From positions 1 to 34,023 of IMG/VR virus record IMGVR_UViG_3300025759_000339: a stretch of DNA of 34,023 nucleotides. One strand, given 5' to 3'. Under the pieces are notes generated by a model. The model saw only the letters and a program-made list of their open reading frames with translations, searched no databases and had not been told where the DNA came from. Origin of the DNA: a virus. Numbering within the stretch: the stretch's first letter is position 1; each line of letters begins with the position of its first letter. Positions 31,632-34,023 of this stretch are shown here, in pieces. A program made the position numbers and the translations under genes.

Positions 31632-32339
31632 ATGTTTGAATTTGACGAGAAAACACACGTATACAAGCTAGATGGAAAGCGCCTCACAGGCGTCACAACC
31701 ATTCTTGGAGTGATTGCAAAGCCAGCACTTATTGGCTGGGCTGCAAACAAAGCCGTAGATTACATCAAGGATCACATATACGACAACGATATTGATGCGA
31801 TGGTGACAAAAATTCTACCAGAAGCACGGAAAGCCCATACCAAAATTAAAGACACGGCTGCTGACTACGGTACACATGTACACGATCAGATTGAAAACTA
31901 CTGTAAAGGTAAAAAGGTTGTATCAATCAATGAGCAAGTAGATAAAAGTGTTCAGTCATTCATTGATTGGTTTGAACGACAAAACGCAAAAGTGATTGAA
32001 AGTGAAAAGCGCTTGTATTCAAAAGAACATTGGTATGCAGGAACAGTTGACCTTGTCTTAGAAATAGACGGCAAGCATTGGATTGCAGACATCAAGACAA
32101 GTAATGGTATCTATAACACCTACTTCTTACAGATGGCTGGATACCAAATTGCGCTAGAGGAAACAGAAAACTACGACATTGAGGGTCACATGATCATTCA
32201 ATTAACAAAAACAGGAAAGGTGCGTGTAGAGAGAAGTTATGGTGTTGAGAAGAATAAAGAAGCATTTTTAGCAGCACTCACGCTCTACCGAACATTACAA
32301 GACCTTGATAAACAATTAAAACCGACATGGAACAAGTAA
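31632..32339 (+). CDS. RecB/Cas4-type PD-(D/E)XK nuclease, 235 aa
   Basis: Probable DNA exonuclease for recombination or degradation of host DNA. Start chosen at ATG 31632 (MFEFDEKTHVYKLDGKRLTG) since upstream in-frame sequence overlaps the 131-aa gene. Motifs: H82/H84 in YGTHVHDQIEN, D140 in AGTVDLVLEI, D153-x-K155 in WIADIKTSNG, and Q167-x-x-x-Y171 in QMAGYQIA, the QxxxY motif of the RecB-type nuclease family. No iron-sulphur cysteine cluster is visible (only C91), unlike Cas4. It is followed by the SSB-like gene, with 13 nt overlap. Confidence 0.8.
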   Translation: MFEFDEKTHVYKLDGKRLTGVTTILGVIAKPALIGWAANKAVDYIKDHIYDNDIDAMVTKILPEARKAHTKIKDTAADYGTHVHDQIENYCKGKKVVSINEQVDKSVQSFIDWFERQNAKVIESEKRLYSKEHWYAGTVDLVLEIDGKHWIADIKTSNGIYNTYFLQMAGYQIALEETENYDIEGHMIIQLTKTGKVRVERSYGVEKNKEAFLAALTLYRTLQDLDKQLKPTWNK

Positions 32340-32764
32340 TAATTACAAAAGTCTACAAGTCAGACAAAAAGAAAGACGGACAAGAGTTTAAAACAAAAGA
32401 TGGTAAGAAGTTTTGGCGTGTAGCGATTCAAACAGATCGGCACGGTGAAGAATGGTTGAGTACACTAGCATTCAAAGAAGACGACAAAGCAATGAAGCTC
32501 AAAGAAGGTGACGAGGTAATGCTCAAAGTAGAAGACACAGACTACGGTTTGAACTTTAGACTACCATCACGACTAGATGTTGAGATTGCAAACCTACAAA
32601 CACAAATTAACGCTCTCAAGGCACGACTTGATCGTATTGAGGGAGATACACCAAAAGACACAGAAAGTCCGTTAGAAGCTAAAAATGAGCCAGATACAGC
32701 ACCTGTAATTGATTACCCAGAAGATTCTATAAATCCTGACGACATACCTTTTAGTCAGAGTTAG
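32327..32764 (+). CDS. SSB-like OB-fold protein with DDIPF tip, 145 aa
   Basis: Residues 1-75 have an OB-fold rhythm (VIITKVYKSD, KFWRVAIQTDRHGEEWLSTL, GDEVMLKVEDTDYGLNFRL) as in single-strand DNA-binding proteins, followed by a short coiled-coil helix (VEIANLQTQINALKARLDRI) and an acidic tail. The end is NPDDIPFSQS: DDIPF matches the SSB C-terminal tip that docks partner proteins, here with three extra residues. It likely coats ssDNA and recruits the adjacent nuclease. Fold is inferred, the tip is seen directly. Confidence 0.6.
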   Translation: MEQVIITKVYKSDKKKDGQEFKTKDGKKFWRVAIQTDRHGEEWLSTLAFKEDDKAMKLKEGDEVMLKVEDTDYGLNFRLPSRLDVEIANLQTQINALKARLDRIEGDTPKDTESPLEAKNEPDTAPVIDYPEDSINPDDIPFSQS

Positions 32765-32811
32765 GGTATAACAACCAAACCTCTAAATCAGTACTACAAA
32801 ACAGATGGCAG

Positions 32812-33129
32812 ATGGCCATTTTAAAAAGTAACAAACATATGAAAAAATTACATAAAAAACAGTGGGTCAAAAAAGTTGGCCCAGCACGAAACAGAACGCA
32901 AAACACCAAGATCTACAATGCGCTTGCAGAACTTGAATTGAACGAAGCGTTAGAGTTTTTTGACGACGAATGGAAAGCAAAAACCAGCCCACGTAGATTG
33001 ATTCCATCACTCACAAAGGCATCAAAGAGAAAGGGATACGAAAAGTCACCACGTGCACAGCTTCTCATTGATAAAAAGTTCTCAATCAGAAAGACAGCAC
33101 AAGGCTGGATTGTCATTAGAGTCATGTAA
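32812..33129 (+). CDS. Hypothetical basic protein, 105 aa
   Basis: Basic, helical protein: KKLHKKQWVKKVGPARNRTQ, then LAELELNEALEFFDDEWKAK, then SIRKTAQGWIVIRVM. Start at 32812 (MAILKSNKHMKKL) is chosen; an inner ATG at 32839 is also possible. Not recognised. Basic surface and position among replication genes suggest DNA binding. Confidence 0.5.
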   Translation: MAILKSNKHMKKLHKKQWVKKVGPARNRTQNTKIYNALAELELNEALEFFDDEWKAKTSPRRLIPSLTKASKRKGYEKSPRAQLLIDKKFSIRKTAQGWIVIRVM

Positions 33130-33130
33130 T

Positions 33131-33376
33131 ATGCGATACGATATTAAAACACTACACAACGGTAAGGCTTGGATAGCAGACAAGATATTACGGAAAGCAC
33201 AGAACTTGTCAGAGGATCTAGTCCTGGTGCATGAAGGAAAGAAGATGGTTATTGAAAACGAACGGATCAAGAAGACAAATACAACACTGTTTGAACCACA
33301 CCCACACAACCCACAGAAAGATAAATTCGGCGGTGAGGACTATAACCTGTACGGTGTTCACTTTATCGCAGAATAA
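33131..33376 (+). CDS. Hypothetical protein, 81 aa
   Basis: Start chosen at ATG 33131 (MRYDIKTLHNGKAWIADKIL), directly after the previous stop, because an earlier start would overlap the 105-aa gene. Strand-helix-strand pattern with LVLVHEGKKMVIENERIKK, then a polar end with HPHNPQKDKFGGEDYNL. Not recognised. Confidence 0.5.
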   Translation: MRYDIKTLHNGKAWIADKILRKAQNLSEDLVLVHEGKKMVIENERIKKTNTTLFEPHPHNPQKDKFGGEDYNLYGVHFIAE

Positions 33377-33401
33377 CAGGATTTATAACTAATCAAAAGA
33401 C

Positions 33402-33527
33402 ATGAAACCATCAAATATTAAAAAAGAATTAGAAGCACGTTACAAAAAATCACCATACAAGCTATACGCACTTTGTATGATCGCACTGCTTTACTTCGGA
33501 CTACATGTAATCATTTACCTGTCATGA
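33402..33527 (+). CDS. Small single-span membrane protein, 41 aa
   Basis: ATG at 33402, TGA at 33525-33527. A basic N-terminus (KPSNIKKELEARYKK) is followed by one hydrophobic span near residues 22-40 (YALCMIALLYFGLHVIIYL). The stop overlaps the next start (ATGA), a strong sign of a real gene. Topology is N-in by the positive-inside rule. Function unknown; small membrane proteins in phage early regions often modify host envelope processes. Confidence 0.6.
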   Translation: MKPSNIKKELEARYKKSPYKLYALCMIALLYFGLHVIIYLS

Positions 33528-33679
33528 AGCCTGAGTTGGAAGTAAAAACAAAGTACCGCCTCATCTTCAGTGAAAAAGATATGGAGATAAAAAACGGTAA
33601 GGTCTACATCAAACAAACAGAAAAAGAACTGACAGACCTAACAAAACAATTATCAGAAGAACTTGAATTAGATATATGA
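33524..33679 (+). CDS. Hypothetical protein, 51 aa
   Basis: Start at ATG 33524 (MKPELEVKTKYRLIFSEKDM), coupled to the membrane protein by ATGA. The middle has beta strands (MEIKNGKVYIK) and the end a charged helix (ELTDLTKQLSEELELDI). Not recognised. Confidence 0.5.
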   Translation: MKPELEVKTKYRLIFSEKDMEIKNGKVYIKQTEKELTDLTKQLSEELELDI

Positions 33680-33987
33680 AACAAAACAAAAGTATAGAGG
33701 AGGAGGTAGAAGAAAAGTATCCAGCAAATGGTCTTTGTTGTGGTAACGATTCTTGCTTCTCTGAAGAGTGTCATAAAGAAAAAGTTGAATTTATAAAAAG
33801 TGTGGTTGATAAAACACAGACAGAAGATTGGATAGAAATATACTATTTACTTAAAAGTTTCCACGATTTTACAAACACTCTTAATGGTTTGACTAAAGCA
33901 GACATTATTGAGGTCGCATATACTCTTCATACAAACGCATCACCAGTAATTGACAAGCTGGAAAGAAATCTTAAAAGCAATAAATAA
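33676..33987 (+). CDS. Hypothetical cysteine-containing protein, 103 aa
   Basis: Acidic start (SIEEEVEEKYPANG), then CCGNDSCFSEECHKEKVEF with C21, C22, C27, C32 and H33, which could be a small metal site. The remainder is helical (WIEIYYLLKSFHDFTNTLNG). Not recognised. Start overlaps the previous stop by ATGA. Confidence 0.5.
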   Translation: MKQNKSIEEEVEEKYPANGLCCGNDSCFSEECHKEKVEFIKSVVDKTQTEDWIEIYYLLKSFHDFTNTLNGLTKADIIEVAYTLHTNASPVIDKLERNLKSNK

Positions 33988-33993
33988 CTAGAT

Positions 33994-34023
33994 ATGGAAA
34001 AACTATTCACACAGGTTATACAC
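33994..34023 (+). CDS. Partial gene at the right edge
   Basis: ATG at 33994 opens MEKLFTQVIH, cut by the end of the window. It follows the 103-aa gene by 6 nt in the same operon. Ten residues are too few for a function. Confidence 0.4.
   Translation, partial: MEKLFTQVIH

Overview
The window looks like most of the genome of a short-tailed (podovirus-type), double-stranded DNA phage from an uncultivated host. The reasons are a complete packaging and head set (small and large terminase subunits, portal, scaffold, coat), a head-to-tail adaptor, a nozzle-like tail protein, fibres, a beta-helix tailspike, a very large candidate ejection protein and a lysis cassette. No tape measure, tail tube, sheath or integrase was seen. 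GC is moderate, by eye about 40-45%. TGA, TAA and TAG all act as stops. Both ends look like arbitrary cuts, and the last gene runs off the right edge.

Layout: everything from 23 to 29087 is read leftward and everything from 29283 to the end is read rightward. The two arms diverge from a nearly perfect 34-bp palindrome (29094-29127) that carries a -10 element facing each way. In its own direction the left arm runs: NinB-like and RusA-like recombination genes, a 99-aa gene, a GroEL-family chaperonin, several small genes, TerS, a zinc-ribbon protein, TerL, a basic protein, portal, two small genes, scaffold, a decoration-like protein, major capsid protein, two membrane-anchored proteins, adaptor, nozzle-like protein, glycine-rich fibre, coiled-coil protein, 1504-aa ejection protein, two fibres, tailspike, an XhlA-like membrane protein, a HEXXH metalloprotease, holin, M23 endopeptidase, lytic transglycosylase and two tiny basic genes. 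The right arm holds a winged-helix replication initiator, two zinc-ribbon proteins, a RecB/Cas4-type nuclease, an SSB-like protein and many small unknown genes.

Regulation is unusually readable. An extended -10 box, TGGTATAAT, recurs in front of leftward genes. Four copies are followed at once by a hairpin and a U-rich run just before the start codon; two of these hairpin leaders share 19 identical bases. Two other promoters sit exactly 6 nt before an ATG, which predicts leaderless mRNAs. Shine-Dalgarno sequences are almost absent. The replication initiator gene carries iterons with dyad symmetry followed by an A-rich tract in its linker region, the same plan as the lambda origin inside gene O.

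Several non-coding stretches look like structured RNA: 470-539 (hairpin with a possible pseudoknot), 20533-20603 (two competing folds), 29198-29261 (three-way junction) and 30743-31009 (large multi-stem domain).

The host is inferred only. A sigma70-like extended -10, lack of Shine-Dalgarno sites, standard stop codons and TST/ATS-rich N-terminally anchored proteins would fit a Patescibacteria (CPR, Parcubacteria-like) host. The promoter form argues against Bacteroidetes and the use of TGA stops against Gracilibacteria. I hold the CPR idea at about 40%.
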